Below, piece after piece: positions 26,572-35,121 of a stretch of 64,000 nt of DNA. Numbering within the stretch: the first letter of the stretch is position 1; every line of letters begins with the position of its first letter. The position numbers and the translations under genes are program-made. Source of the stretch: Cellulomonas sp. NS3 (lineage in GTDB: Bacteria; Actinomycetota; Actinomycetes; Actinomycetales; Cellulomonadaceae); contig NZ_CP103289.1 in the NCBI RefSeq assembly GCF_024757985.1, positions 4,464,001-4,528,000 of the forward strand. The letters run 5' to 3'. The notes beneath the pieces were generated by a model that was not told the origin of the DNA, ran no database searches, and saw only the letters and a program-made list of their open reading frames with translations.

Positions 26572-26577
26572 GAGGCG

Positions 26578-27096
26578 GTGCCGATCCTCCCGAGAGAACG
26601 AGACCCCCGTCTGATCACCGTCCGCCGGGGCGGGACCCTGACCGACGAGGACCACCACCTGCTGGCCGAGTGGGCGGCACGGTGCGCCGAGCACGTGCTG
26701 CCGCTGTTCGTGCAGGAGAGCCCGGACGATCCCCGACCGCGCGACGCGATCGAGGTCGGCCGCGGCTGGACCCGCGGCGAGGTGCCCGTGCGTGCGGCCC
26801 ACCGGACGTCGTTCCAGGCGAACGCCGCCGGGCGCGGGCTCCCCGACCCGGCGCGGTTCGCGGCGCTCGCGGCGGGGCAGGCGGTGGCGGTCGCGCACGT
26901 CGCGGCGCACGCGCTCGGGGCCGCGGCCTACGCGATCCGGGCGGTCACCGCCGCAGCACCGCCGGACGGCGGCGAGGCGGCGCGCCTGCGCGAGCGCGAC
27001 TGGCAGCGGGACCAGGTCCCCGCCGGGCTGCTCGCGCTCGTCCTCGACGACCAGCGCCGCCGGAGCGACCTCTGCTGGCACGTGTTCGACGACTGA
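26578..27096 (+). CDS. Putative immunity protein (Imm5-like)
   Basis: The 172-residue, mostly alpha-helical protein has the pattern I associate with Imm5-type 'putative immunity proteins': DPRLITVRRGGTLTDEDHHLLAEWAARCAEHVLPLF, then RPRDAIEVGRGWTRGE, and VAHVAAHALGAAAYAIRAV. Members are predicted to neutralise polymorphic toxins, but no toxin gene is adjacent, so this is an orphan or has another role. The family call is from memory of conserved blocks, not a search. It is the last plus-strand gene of the 21.5-27 kb cluster. Confidence 0.65.
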   Translation: MPILPRERDPRLITVRRGGTLTDEDHHLLAEWAARCAEHVLPLFVQESPDDPRPRDAIEVGRGWTRGEVPVRAAHRTSFQANAAGRGLPDPARFAALAAGQAVAVAHVAAHALGAAAYAIRAVTAAAPPDGGEAARLRERDWQRDQVPAGLLALVLDDQRRRSDLCWHVFDD

Positions 27097-27184
27097 CGGG
27101 CGCCGCGACCGCGGGGCGCGGCAGGCTCTCGGGCTTCGGCGCCGCACACCCGCCACGGATGCCGGAGCCGGGCGCCCGCCGGGG

Positions 27185-27964
27185 TCAGCGGGAGGTCGTC
27201 GCCTCGTCGTCGCCCGGCCGCGGCGACGCCCCCGCGACAGTGCCCGGCACCACGATGTACCCCTCGTCCCCGGTGCCGAGCACCCGCATGCGCGGGTCCC
27301 GGACGCCCCACAGCCACGCGAGGTACGCGCACAGCACCGCGTCGACCTCGTCCTCGACACGTTCGAGCTCGCTCGCCCGGACCGCTCCCGCGACGACCGC
27401 CCGCAGCTCGGCCCAGCGCGGCGACGCCGAGAGCCGCAGGGGGTCGTCGCACACGCGCTCGAGGTGGTCGAGCAGGGCGCGGAACGCCGGCCGGCGCGAC
27501 TCGAGGTCCCGCCCGCGGCGCGCCTTGTACGGCAGCACGGTCGCGAGCCCGAACAGCAGGACCGTCGCCGGGTGCGGATAGACCTCGATGGCGACGGACG
27601 TGCCGGCACCCGGGACGACGCCGGGGTCCGTGGTCCACCCGAACCGTCGGGCGAGGGTCTGGGCGCGCGGCGGGTCGAACAGCGGGTTGCTGCGGTTCGC
27701 CGGGTAGGCCCCCGCGTGGAACCGGCCGAACTCGGCGGTGACCAGCGCCTCGCACCGGCGACGCCCGGTCGGGTTGGGCACGACGAGCGGTGCGTCGATC
27801 GCGGCGACCACCTCGCCGGACGCGTGCTCGGCGACGAACGCCGCGATCTCGTCGTCGGAGCGGACGGCGCCGGACGCGACGAGCCGCCCCCGCTCGTCGA
27901 GCGCGGCCAGCCCGGTCCGCGCCCGGGGCCCCCACGCGAGGTCGACCCCGAGGTACCGGGTCAG
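27185..27964 (-). CDS. DUF429 protein with probable CTG start
   Basis: The 259-residue protein has the DUF429 pattern: LGVDLAWG at the start (RNase H-like first strand with Asp), AIDAPLVVPN, ANRSNPLFDP, and EVYPHPATV with DEVDAVLCAYLAWLWG near the end. This suggests an RNase H-like nuclease fold; activity is unproven. No ATG, GTG or TTG fits near the conserved start. The frame opens with CTG at 27964, which overlaps the TGA of the upstream membrane gene (CTGA), so coupled initiation at CTG is the best reading. Confidence 0.78.
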   Translation of the reverse strand: MTRYLGVDLAWGPRARTGLAALDERGRLVASGAVRSDDEIAAFVAEHASGEVVAAIDAPLVVPNPTGRRRCEALVTAEFGRFHAGAYPANRSNPLFDPPRAQTLARRFGWTTDPGVVPGAGTSVAIEVYPHPATVLLFGLATVLPYKARRGRDLESRRPAFRALLDHLERVCDDPLRLSASPRWAELRAVVAGAVRASELERVEDEVDAVLCAYLAWLWGVRDPRMRVLGTGDEGYIVVPGTVAGASPRPGDDEATTSR

Positions 27965-28491
27965 GCCGAGCTCCGGGCCGCCGCCGCGCGCGTGCCCGAC
28001 GCCCGTGACCCCAGCGCGAGGGCACCGCGCGCGACGCCGTACTCGACGGCCAGCGCGAGCAGCCACCCGACGACGGCGACGCCGAGGCCCGACGTCGGCA
28101 GCCGCGTCCCGTCGCCCTCGGCCCACCGGCTGGACACGAGCACGGGCGCCCACAGCGCGAAGAACCCGAACACCGCGAGCCACACGACGGCTGCTGACCG
28201 GTGCGCCCAGCGCGCGAGCGCGGCCTCGACCAGCCCGCCGGGGACCCCGGTCAGCAGTGCGCCGGCGCCGACGAGCAGCCAGGCCTCCCGGCGGAGGTGC
28301 AGCACGCCGTCGACCTCGAGCGGGACGGTGAGCCAGACGAGCACCGCGATGCCGACGACCGCGACGACGACGCGCGGGACGCGCACGAGCCGACCCCGCA
28401 CGGCCGGGCCGGCCGCCGGGTCGTCCGCCCGGTCGCCCGCTGCACGGGTCGCCGTCGCCCGGTCCGCCGGGGGTGGGACGGCACGCTCCAC
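27961..28491 (-). CDS. Membrane protein of unknown function (four predicted helices)
   Basis: The 176-residue protein has a polar N-terminus rich in Ala/Arg, then about four hydrophobic helices starting at VPRVVVAVVGIAVLVWLTV (about 38-56) and ending at SGLGVAVVGWLLALAVEYG. No family is recognised. The GTG at 28491 has a strong GAGGAGG site 5 nt upstream. Its stop overlaps the CTG of the DUF429 gene, so both are one operon. Confidence 0.75.
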   Translation of the reverse strand: MERAVPPPADRATATRAAGDRADDPAAGPAVRGRLVRVPRVVVAVVGIAVLVWLTVPLEVDGVLHLRREAWLLVGAGALLTGVPGGLVEAALARWAHRSAAVVWLAVFGFFALWAPVLVSSRWAEGDGTRLPTSGLGVAVVGWLLALAVEYGVARGALALGSRASGTRAAAARSSA

Positions 28492-28591
28492 GGGACCTCC
28501 TCGTCCGACGCGGCGGGCCCGCCGCACGCGCATCCTCGCGCCGCGGGCGCCGACCCGCCAGCCCTCGCCGGCCGGCGGCGCGACCCCGGGG

Positions 28592-29671
28592 TCACCTCGG
28601 GGCGCACACCACCCCGACGCACTGCGGCTCGTTGCCGTTGCCGCGCGCGACGTTGCCACCGCCGTCGACCCCGTTCGGCGCGTAGATGCCCCACCCGGAG
28701 CTCCGGACCGCCGTCACGTTCGCGATGCGCGATGGCCCGGTCGCGTAGACGGCGTCGCCGTTGCGCAGGAACGTGTCCCCGTCGAGGTCGACCGTCACGC
28801 CCATCTCGAGCGGGTCGACGGCCAGGACGGCGGTCTCGTTCTCGACGAAGCGGTTGCGGCGCAGCGTCATCGGGTCGTCGCCGTCGACCGCGAGCGTGTT
28901 GTCCCGGAAGGTGTTCGACGTGAGGAGGACGTGACCGAAGCTCCCGCCCTCGACGCCCACCTCGCTCCCCCGGACGAGGTTGTCCGCGAGGACCATGCCG
29001 CCCCGGTAGTGGGACGCCGTGGTGGTGTTGTCGACGAACCGGGACGACGTGGCCTCGACGGACCCGTCGATCGTGAGCAGCGCCACGCCGTTGTCGACGA
29101 ACGACGACGCCGCCACGCGCGCGATGTTGTCCGAACCGACCGTGAGGGCGACGTCGTTGCGCCGGAACGTCGACCGGTCGACGGTCGCGTCCGAGAAGAG
29201 CGCGATGTCGATCCCGGTGCCGTTGTCGACGAAGCGCGAGCGGGTCACGTCGAACGCGGCGAAGAAGCCGGTGACGCCCGAGCCGTTGCCGCGGAACAGG
29301 ACGCCGCTGATCGTGGTCGGCACCGGCTGCCCGTCCGGGAAGTCGTCGTTCGCCTGCGCGACGCCGGACGCCCAGCCCGTGATGGTCCCGTTCGTGACCA
29401 CGCCGTTCGTGCGGTTGTCCGTGAGGACGCCGCGCCCGGTCCCCGGACCGCGGAGCGTGTGGCCGCCGAGGTCGAGGGTGATCGGCCCCTCGAGCCGCAG
29501 CCCGTCGCCCTCGGCGCAGACCAGGTCGGCGGTGAGGGTGGTGTCGGTCGTGAGCGTCGCCCCGCACACCGGCGGTTGCGGGGTCGGGCCGTCCGTCGGC
29601 GTGGGCGTGGGCGTGGGGCCCAGCGTCAGCGTGAGGGCGAGCGCGAGGCCCGCCGTCGAGGTCGGGTGCAC
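28592..29671 (-). CDS. Secreted right-handed beta-helix repeat protein
   Basis: The 359-residue extracellular protein has a short signal-like start (GLALALTLTLGP), a Thr/Pro linker (about 19-33), then a disulphide-capable region and about ten irregular repeats of the type 'ixnntFrdNxxgv' (for example RSRFVDNGTGI, SSFVDNGVAL, SNTFRDNTLAV, RNRFVENETAV). This is the NosD/pectate-lyase-like parallel beta-helix pattern. A polysaccharide lyase, epimerase or structural role is possible; no catalytic residues are evident. GTG at 29671 follows AGGGGGA. It is divergent from manganese catalase. Confidence 0.75.
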   Translation of the reverse strand: MHPTSTAGLALALTLTLGPTPTPTPTDGPTPQPPVCGATLTTDTTLTADLVCAEGDGLRLEGPITLDLGGHTLRGPGTGRGVLTDNRTNGVVTNGTITGWASGVAQANDDFPDGQPVPTTISGVLFRGNGSGVTGFFAAFDVTRSRFVDNGTGIDIALFSDATVDRSTFRRNDVALTVGSDNIARVAASSFVDNGVALLTIDGSVEATSSRFVDNTTTASHYRGGMVLADNLVRGSEVGVEGGSFGHVLLTSNTFRDNTLAVDGDDPMTLRRNRFVENETAVLAVDPLEMGVTVDLDGDTFLRNGDAVYATGPSRIANVTAVRSSGWGIYAPNGVDGGGNVARGNGNEPQCVGVVCAPR

Positions 29672-29884
29672 GGGTCCCCCTGGGGGGCTCGGCTGGTCGC
29701 CGCGTGCGGCGCGACCGTCCTGGCGCCCCCTGCGGCACGGCCCCGGGCGACGTCGTCCGGGCCGTTCCCGACACTAGGGACCCGGCGTTCGGGCGTGGCC
29801 GGAGGTGCCCTGACGTGCACCGGGCTCGGCCCTTTCGGGTCACCGCGCCGAGCGCCCCCGGTGGCGACCCACCCCACCGGCGCC

Positions 29885-29890
29885 TAGCGT
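29885..29890 (+). promoter_or_regulatory. Probable -10 (TAGCGT) of the manganese catalase gene
   Basis: TAGCGT lies 53 nt before the ATG at 29944. The leader of about 45 nt contains an AGAGGAC ribosome site, so unlike several neighbours this transcript is leadered. Confidence 0.4.
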
Positions 29891-29943
29891 CCCCAGGGCG
29901 GTCCAGACGCGTGGCCGCACCGCCTCGAACAGAGGACACCCGC

Positions 29944-30903
29944 ATGTACCTGCACGTTCAGCGCCTGATCAACGAGATCATCCCGGACGAGCCGGACCCC
30001 GCCGCCGCGAACGCGCTGCAGGAGGGGCTCGGTGGCCAGTTCGGCGAGATGCGCACGATGATGCAGTACCTGTTCCAGAGCATCAACTTCCGCGGCCCGG
30101 CCGGGAAGCCGTACAAGGACCTGCTCCAGGGGATCGGGACCGAGGAGATCAGCCACGTCGAGCTCATCGGCACGACAATCTCGCGGCTGCTCGACGGCTC
30201 CCCGCGCTACCAGGGCAAGAAGACCGACCCGCTCGACCAGCCGGGCGCCGGTGGGAAGACGCCGCTCGAGATGGCGACGCACCAGAGCAACATCCACCAC
30301 TACCTCGTGGCCGCCCAGGGCGCGCTGCCGGTGGACGCCGCGGGCAACCCGTGGAGCGGCAGCTACGTCTACAACTCCGGCAACCTGGTGCTCGACCTGC
30401 TGTACAACCTCATGCTCGAGTCGACCGGCCGGCTGCAGAAGTGCCGCATCTACGAGATGACGGACAACAAGACGGCCCGCTCGACGATCTCCTACCTGAT
30501 CGTCCGCGACCAGGCCCACGAGAACGCGTACGCGAAGGCCCTCGAGACCCTCGGCGTCGACTGGAAGAAGACGCTGCCGATCCCGAAGACGAACGCCGAG
30601 CAGTTCCCCGAGGTCAAGAAGCTCCTCGACCTCGGCCTGCAGAGCAAGCAGTACTCGTTCGACCTGACCAGCCAGTCGGAGGCCGGGAAGATCTTCCGGG
30701 GCATGTCGCCCTCGAACGACGGCACCGAGCTCGACGCGACCGAGCAGGCCCCCGCGGGCGTGCCGATGACGATCGCCGAGGAGCGGTTCGAGGAGTTCTC
30801 GCCGGGCGCCGACCCGGAGCTCCTCGCGCTCATCCAGGCGACCGCCGACATCGAGATGGCCGAGGTCCAGCCGGTCTACGGGCCCGTCCCGCCGACGAGC
30901 TAA
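29944..30903 (+). CDS. Manganese catalase family protein
   Basis: It probably dismutates hydrogen peroxide with a di-manganese centre. The 319-residue length fits. The ferritin-like core has GQFGEMRTMMQYLFQS (first Glu), GTEEISHVELIG (ExxH), a region containing MLESTGRLQ, and VRDQAHENAYAKALE (second ExxH). The C-terminal third (about 215-319) is the extended tail of this family. ATG at 29944 with AGAGGAC upstream. It has base composition like its neighbours. Confidence 0.9.
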   Translation: MYLHVQRLINEIIPDEPDPAAANALQEGLGGQFGEMRTMMQYLFQSINFRGPAGKPYKDLLQGIGTEEISHVELIGTTISRLLDGSPRYQGKKTDPLDQPGAGGKTPLEMATHQSNIHHYLVAAQGALPVDAAGNPWSGSYVYNSGNLVLDLLYNLMLESTGRLQKCRIYEMTDNKTARSTISYLIVRDQAHENAYAKALETLGVDWKKTLPIPKTNAEQFPEVKKLLDLGLQSKQYSFDLTSQSEAGKIFRGMSPSNDGTELDATEQAPAGVPMTIAEERFEEFSPGADPELLALIQATADIEMAEVQPVYGPVPPTS

Positions 30904-30942
30904 GGCGCACCGGCCTCAGCGGCGCTGCGGCACCGCCGGCCC

Positions 30943-30978
30943 CGAGCGGCCCGTCGCCCTGTGGCGGCGGGCCGCTCG
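30943..30978. terminator. Bidirectional hairpin terminator
   Basis: A 16-bp stem (one G-T wobble) with a 4-nt loop lies between the convergent catalase and secreted protein genes, 40 nt after the catalase stop. Confidence 0.7.
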
Positions 30979-30998
30979 ACGCGTTCCGGCGGGTTCCG

Positions 30999-31895
30999 TC
31001 AGTACCAGACCCACTCGTACTGGCAGTCGCCGTAGCTCACGCCACCGACCGTGACGCGTGAGCCCGGCGCGACCTCCGGCGCCCCGGTGACGACGCGCGG
31101 GCCGGTGTTGCGCACGCAGACGAGGTCCTGGGCGATCGCGACCTCACCGAGGTCGACGCTGTGCGGGTTGTCGCGCAGGATCAGCGACCCGCCGATCGTC
31201 GTCCGGCACTGCTCCCGTCCTTCGAGACCCAGCCGGGCGTAGTCGGACAGCCCCGTGACGGTGAGGTCTCCGGCGACCGCGGTGCGGCACACGATCGCGT
31301 CGCGGGAGCCGACGGCCGTCAGGTCCGCGAACGTCGAGCTGTGCGTGAGCATCCGGCCACCCCTGGCGGTCACCGACCCGAGGAACGTGCTGTGCTGGAG
31401 GCGGTGCATCTCCGTCGCCGTGACGTCGTAGGTGCCGGTGACCCGGGACGCGCCGGCGAAGGTCAGGTCGCGCGCGACCCCGCGGACGTCGCGCACGGTG
31501 CTGCGCTCGACGCGCAGCCACGCGGTGTCGGCGCCGTCGAGCTCGACCGCGCCGTGGACCCGCGCCTGGTACAGCGACGCTCCCCCGGTCGCCCGCACGT
31601 CACCGTCGACCACCGTGCCGCTGAGCTCGACGCGCTGCCCGGCGGGCACGACGACGTCGCCGCTGACCGTCGAGTGCGCGAGGTAGCAGTAGCCCTCGTC
31701 GATGATCACGTCGCCGATCACGGTCTGGTTCGCCGCGATGTGCTCACGCTGGTTCCACAGCTCGCTGCACAGCGTCACCGGTTGGTCGACCGCTGCCGCC
31801 GCCGGGACGGCCAGCGCGCCCGCCCCCAGCACCCCCAGGATCCCGAGCGCCGCTGCGCCGATCCCCCGGACCCCCCACTGCATGCCACTTCTCAC
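30999..31895 (-). CDS. Secreted beta-repeat protein (bactofilin-like repeats)
   Basis: The 298-residue protein has a signal peptide ending at about residue 35 (VPAAAAV) and then repeated short strands such as [26 protein letters not shown] and [14 protein letters not shown]. This 'xGDVxV..g..l.gstV.Gdv' pattern is that of polymer-forming, bactofilin-type beta-solenoids, but exported. Conserved Cys pairs (LCSEL, GYCYL; VCRTA, EQCRT) could form disulphides. A paralogous layout occurs at 61623-62516. The GTG at 31895 has AGGGGGA upstream; ATG 31883 is an alternative. Confidence 0.7.
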   Translation of the reverse strand: MRSGMQWGVRGIGAAALGILGVLGAGALAVPAAAAVDQPVTLCSELWNQREHIAANQTVIGDVIIDEGYCYLAHSTVSGDVVVPAGQRVELSGTVVDGDVRATGGASLYQARVHGAVELDGADTAWLRVERSTVRDVRGVARDLTFAGASRVTGTYDVTATEMHRLQHSTFLGSVTARGGRMLTHSSTFADLTAVGSRDAIVCRTAVAGDLTVTGLSDYARLGLEGREQCRTTIGGSLILRDNPHSVDLGEVAIAQDLVCVRNTGPRVVTGAPEVAPGSRVTVGGVSYGDCQYEWVWY

Positions 31896-32061
31896 GGTTC
31901 CCCCTCGAGCCGATGCGTCCGCCCAGGGTCACCACCGCTCGCCGGATGCGGTAGACCGCCGCCGGGAATGCCCCGGTAATTTCATCCACAGCCACCGGCC
32001 CGCCACGGAGCGGGTCCGGCCCGCCGGGAATGCGGCGCCGCCGCTGCTCGTTCTCGCAGAC

Positions 32062-32502
32062 ATGCCCCTCACTGGTGAGTACGCCCCGAGCCCGTCCGAC
32101 TGGGCCCGCAAGCAGGCCGAGGAGTTCGAGGCCTCCGGCGGGACGAAGGCCAACACGCTTCGCGGCAAGCCGATCATCCTGCTGACCTCGGTCGGTGCGA
32201 CGTCCGGCAAGCTGCGCAAGACCCCGCTCATGCGCGTCGAGCACGAGGGCGAGTACGCCGTCGTCGCGTCGAAGGGCGGCGCACCGGAGCACCCCGTCTG
32301 GTACTACAACCTGGTCAAGCACCCGCACGTCGAGCTGCAGGACGGCCCGGTCCGGCGCGACTACCTCGCGCACGTGGCCACGGGCGACGAGCGTGCGGCG
32401 TGGTGGGAGCGGGCCGTCGCCGCGTGGCCCGACTACGCCGAGTACCAGACGAAGACGGACCGCGAGATCCCGGTGTTCGTCCTGACGCCGATCGAGGACT
32501 GA
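32062..32502 (+). CDS. Deazaflavin (F420)-dependent nitroreductase family protein
   Basis: The 146-residue split-barrel protein resembles Ddn-type F420H2-dependent reductases: [57 protein letters not shown] is the defining block (G.kTGk.Rk.Pl, SkgG.p.hP.WyhNl). It probably transfers hydride from F420H2 to quinones or nitro compounds. It stands alone. F420 use is consistent with the LLM protein at 37.2 kb. Confidence 0.93.
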   Translation: MPLTGEYAPSPSDWARKQAEEFEASGGTKANTLRGKPIILLTSVGATSGKLRKTPLMRVEHEGEYAVVASKGGAPEHPVWYYNLVKHPHVELQDGPVRRDYLAHVATGDERAAWWERAVAAWPDYAEYQTKTDREIPVFVLTPIED

Positions 32503-32524
32503 GCCCGCTCCCCGGCCGACCGCG

Positions 32525-32551
32525 ACGCCCCGCACCCCCGGTGCGGGGCGT
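32525..32551. terminator. Hairpin terminator after the deazaflavin reductase gene
   Basis: A perfect 12-bp stem (ACGCCCCGCACC with GGTGCGGGGCGT) with a 3-nt loop begins 22 nt after the stop. Confidence 0.75.
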
Positions 32552-32629
32552 TCGTCGTCCCCGGGCCGGGTGCGGGGGCCGACCACTCTCCGGGTGCGAG
32601 TCCGGGACCGCCGTCGGACGATGGCACGC

Positions 32630-33088
32630 ATGACCGACGACCTCCGCGACGCCCCCGACCCCGACCACCGCGTGCCCGACGGCGCGAGCGATGCGCTCGT
32701 CGAGGCCGTGGGCGGTGTGACCGCCGCGCTCGAGGTGACCGAGCACGCCCGCGGCATGCTGTACGCGTTCCACCGGCTCACCGGCCGCGCCGACATCGAG
32801 CTCGCCGAGGCCCTCGACAAGCTCGCGGCCGCCGGGGAGCCGGAGCTCGCGGACGAGATCCGGGCGGACCTCGTGGGGCGCAACGTGCTCCACGGGCGCT
32901 GGACGTTCCAGATCGTCGAGGACTACGACGAGGGCTACTGGTCGACGTTCCGGCACTGGGAGCGCGAGGTGCGCGACCGGCTCATGGAGGGCCGGCGCCA
33001 CGTGTACGAGGCGCAGATGAAGGAGTCGAACCGGACGCACGGTCGCGAGGGCCACGAGGCGCGACCGGTGGAGACGACGACGGGCTGA
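32630..33088 (+). CDS. Hypothetical acidic/basic soluble protein
   Basis: The protein (152 residues from ATG 32630; ATG 32621 adds three) is helical and charged. Visible pieces are SDALVEAVGGVTAALEVTEHARGMLYAFHRLTG, AEALDKLAAAGEPELADEI, and the aromatic motif GRWTFQIVEDYDEGYWSTFRHWE. No family is recognised. No Shine-Dalgarno is obvious. The relatively conserved-looking aromatic core suggests a real protein found in actinobacteria. It is convergent with the HEAT-like gene. Confidence 0.7.
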   Translation: MTDDLRDAPDPDHRVPDGASDALVEAVGGVTAALEVTEHARGMLYAFHRLTGRADIELAEALDKLAAAGEPELADEIRADLVGRNVLHGRWTFQIVEDYDEGYWSTFRHWEREVRDRLMEGRRHVYEAQMKESNRTHGREGHEARPVETTTG

Positions 33089-33149
33089 CGGGCGGGGCCG
33101 CTGCGGGCTCGCGCCCCGGCGGCGGACCTGCCGGCCCGTCGGGCGCTCC

Positions 33150-33599
33150 TCACGGCGGCGGTGAGCCGGTCCCGGCCGCCGGCCCGAACCGGCCCGCGAG
33201 CTCCGCCGCGGCCGCTCGTACCCCGGCGTCCTCGTCGGCCACGAACGCCTCCACCTGCGCGCGCAGGGCCTCCTCGCCCGCGGTGTCGCCCGCCGCGGCG
33301 CGCCTCCAGCGCTGCTCACGGAACGCGTCGGCGAGGTGGTCGAGCCGTTCCGGTCCCGCGCGGGACCACGCGTGCAGGAACAGCCACCACGCCGTACGCC
33401 CGCCGTGCGTCAGGAGCGCCGTCGCGGTGCGGTCGGTGACGGCCGTGTCGTCGGGATCGAGCAGCAGGGCCGTGAGCGCGGCCCGCACCTGCGCGTCGCC
33501 GTCGTCGACGAGCGGAGCCAGCTCGTGGCCGGCCGTCGCGCGGTCGGCCCAGTCCCGGGAGCGGGCGAGGCGCAGGAGCTCCGGGAGGGGACGGCTCAC
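33150..33599 (-). CDS. HEAT-repeat-like helical protein
   Basis: The 149-residue protein reads like tandem helical pairs: DWADRATAGHELAPLVDDGDAQVRAALTALLLDP and VEAFVADEDAGVRAAAAELAGRF are HEAT-like units around a more divergent middle containing AWWLFLHAWSRAG. Such proteins are protein-interaction scaffolds; the function here is unknown. The GTG overlaps the permease stop (GTGA), so it is the second gene of that operon. Confidence 0.7.
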   Translation of the reverse strand: MSRPLPELLRLARSRDWADRATAGHELAPLVDDGDAQVRAALTALLLDPDDTAVTDRTATALLTHGGRTAWWLFLHAWSRAGPERLDHLADAFREQRWRRAAAGDTAGEEALRAQVEAFVADEDAGVRAAAAELAGRFGPAAGTGSPPP

Positions 33600-35041
33600 G
33601 GGACGTCCCCCGGCGCGGCCTCGGGCACGCGGGCGCCCCTCCGCCGCCGGGCGTGGAGCGCGTAGAGCCCGACGAGCACAAGGCACAGCACCGCGGTCGA
33701 CGCGAGCTGCACGCGGGCGTCGGGGTCGGAGAGCATCAGCGCGACGAACCCCGCGAGCAGCCCCAGCGTCGCCCACGACAGGGACGGGAAGCCCCACATC
33801 CGCACCCCGAGCCGACCCTCGGCCTCGAGCCGGCGGCGCAGGCGCAGCTGCGAGACCGCGATGAACACCCACAGCACGACGAGCGAGGAGCCGACCGCGC
33901 CCAGCAGGAGCCCCAGCAGCCCGGCGGGCAGGGCCCAGTTGAGGACGATGCTGACGAGCGCGCACGCGACCGAGAGCGCGACCGCGGACCACGGCACCCC
34001 CTGGCGCGAGACCCGCAGCAGGGCGCCGGGGCCGTCGCCGCGCTGCGCGAGCGAGAACGCCATGCGGGACGTGCCGTAGACGTTGGCGTTGAAGGCCGAG
34101 AGCAGCGCGACCACGACGACGACCTCCATGATCCGGCCCAGCCCGGGGACGCCCACGAGGTCGAGCACCGCGACGAACGGGCCGCCGAGCCCGTCGCCCG
34201 ACTCGCCCTCCCCGGCGACCAGTGCGGCGGAGTCCCACGGCAGGACGAGCACCATGATCGCGACCGAGCCGACGTAGAACAGCAGGATCCGCCACACGAT
34301 GCTGCGGGCTGCGGTCGCGATCGAGCGCTGCGGGTCGTCGGACTCGGCGGCGGCGATCGTGATGATCTCGATGCCGCCGAACGCGAAGAGCACCACGAGC
34401 AGCCCCGACGCGACGCCCGCGAGCCCGTGCGGCGCGAAGCCGCCGTTGCCCAGCAGGTTGCTCGTGCCGACGGGGTCGGTGCCGGGCAGCAGCCCGAGCG
34501 CGAGCAGCGTGCCCACGACGAGGAAGACGACGATCACGCCGACCTTGAGCGAGGCGAACCAGAACTCGAACTCCCCGAAGCTCCGGACGCCGACGAGGTT
34601 GACGACCGCGAACCCGGCCACGAGCACCAGCGCGACGAGCCACTGCGGCAGGGCGGGAGCCCAGCCGTGGATGATCCCGGACGCCGCGGTGATCTCGACG
34701 CCGAGCACCATGATGAGCGTCGCCCAGTACAGCCAGCCCATGACGAACCCGGCCCAGCGCCCGATGCCGACCTCGGCGTACGTCGAGAACGAGCCGCTCG
34801 ACGGGATCGCGGCGGCCATCTCGGCGAGCATCCGCATGACGAGCACGACGAGCAGGCCTGCGACCGCGTACGACACGAGGATCGCGGGCCCGGCGATCGC
34901 GATGCCCGCACCGGTCCCGACGAACAGCCCCGCACCGATCGCGGAGCCGAGCCCCATCATCGTCAGGTGCCGGACCCGCAGGCCCGTCCCCAGGTGCTCG
35001 GCGGCGGGAGCGGTGGCGCTCGGTGGGGCGGTGTCGGTCAC
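33596..35041 (-). CDS. APC-superfamily amino acid permease (AAT family)
   Basis: The 481-residue transporter has about twelve membrane helices and probably imports an amino acid with protons. LTMMGLGSAIGAGLFVGTG is the first-helix substrate-site motif of AAT permeases, and AAAIPSSGSFSTYAEVGIGRWAGF, FAFGGIEIITIAAAESDDPQRSI and SAFNANVYGTSRM follow in expected order. The amino acid cannot be specified. The GTG at 35041 lies 6 nt after TAGCCT (leaderless). The downstream HEAT-like gene is coupled. Confidence 0.93.
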   Translation of the reverse strand: MTDTAPPSATAPAAEHLGTGLRVRHLTMMGLGSAIGAGLFVGTGAGIAIAGPAILVSYAVAGLLVVLVMRMLAEMAAAIPSSGSFSTYAEVGIGRWAGFVMGWLYWATLIMVLGVEITAASGIIHGWAPALPQWLVALVLVAGFAVVNLVGVRSFGEFEFWFASLKVGVIVVFLVVGTLLALGLLPGTDPVGTSNLLGNGGFAPHGLAGVASGLLVVLFAFGGIEIITIAAAESDDPQRSIATAARSIVWRILLFYVGSVAIMVLVLPWDSAALVAGEGESGDGLGGPFVAVLDLVGVPGLGRIMEVVVVVALLSAFNANVYGTSRMAFSLAQRGDGPGALLRVSRQGVPWSAVALSVACALVSIVLNWALPAGLLGLLLGAVGSSLVVLWVFIAVSQLRLRRRLEAEGRLGVRMWGFPSLSWATLGLLAGFVALMLSDPDARVQLASTAVLCLVLVGLYALHARRRRGARVPEAAPGDVP

Positions 35042-35047
35042 CGGACG

Positions 35048-35053
35048 AGGCTA
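35048..35053 (-). promoter_or_regulatory. Leaderless-type -10 (TAGCCT) for the amino acid permease
   Basis: On the minus strand TAGCCT ends 6 nt before the GTG at 35041. Confidence 0.55.
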
Positions 35054-35109
35054 GCGACGGCGCGCGGCACCCGCCCGGGACGCCCGTCCCTGCGGGTCCG
35101 CCGTCCCGC

Positions 35110-35115
35110 TACGTT
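35110..35115 (+). promoter_or_regulatory. Leaderless-type -10 (TACGTT) for the PEP mutase-like gene
   Basis: TACGTT ends 6 nt before the ATG at 35122. It is divergent from the permease promoter only 56 bp away. Confidence 0.55.
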
Positions 35116-35121
35116 GACGGG

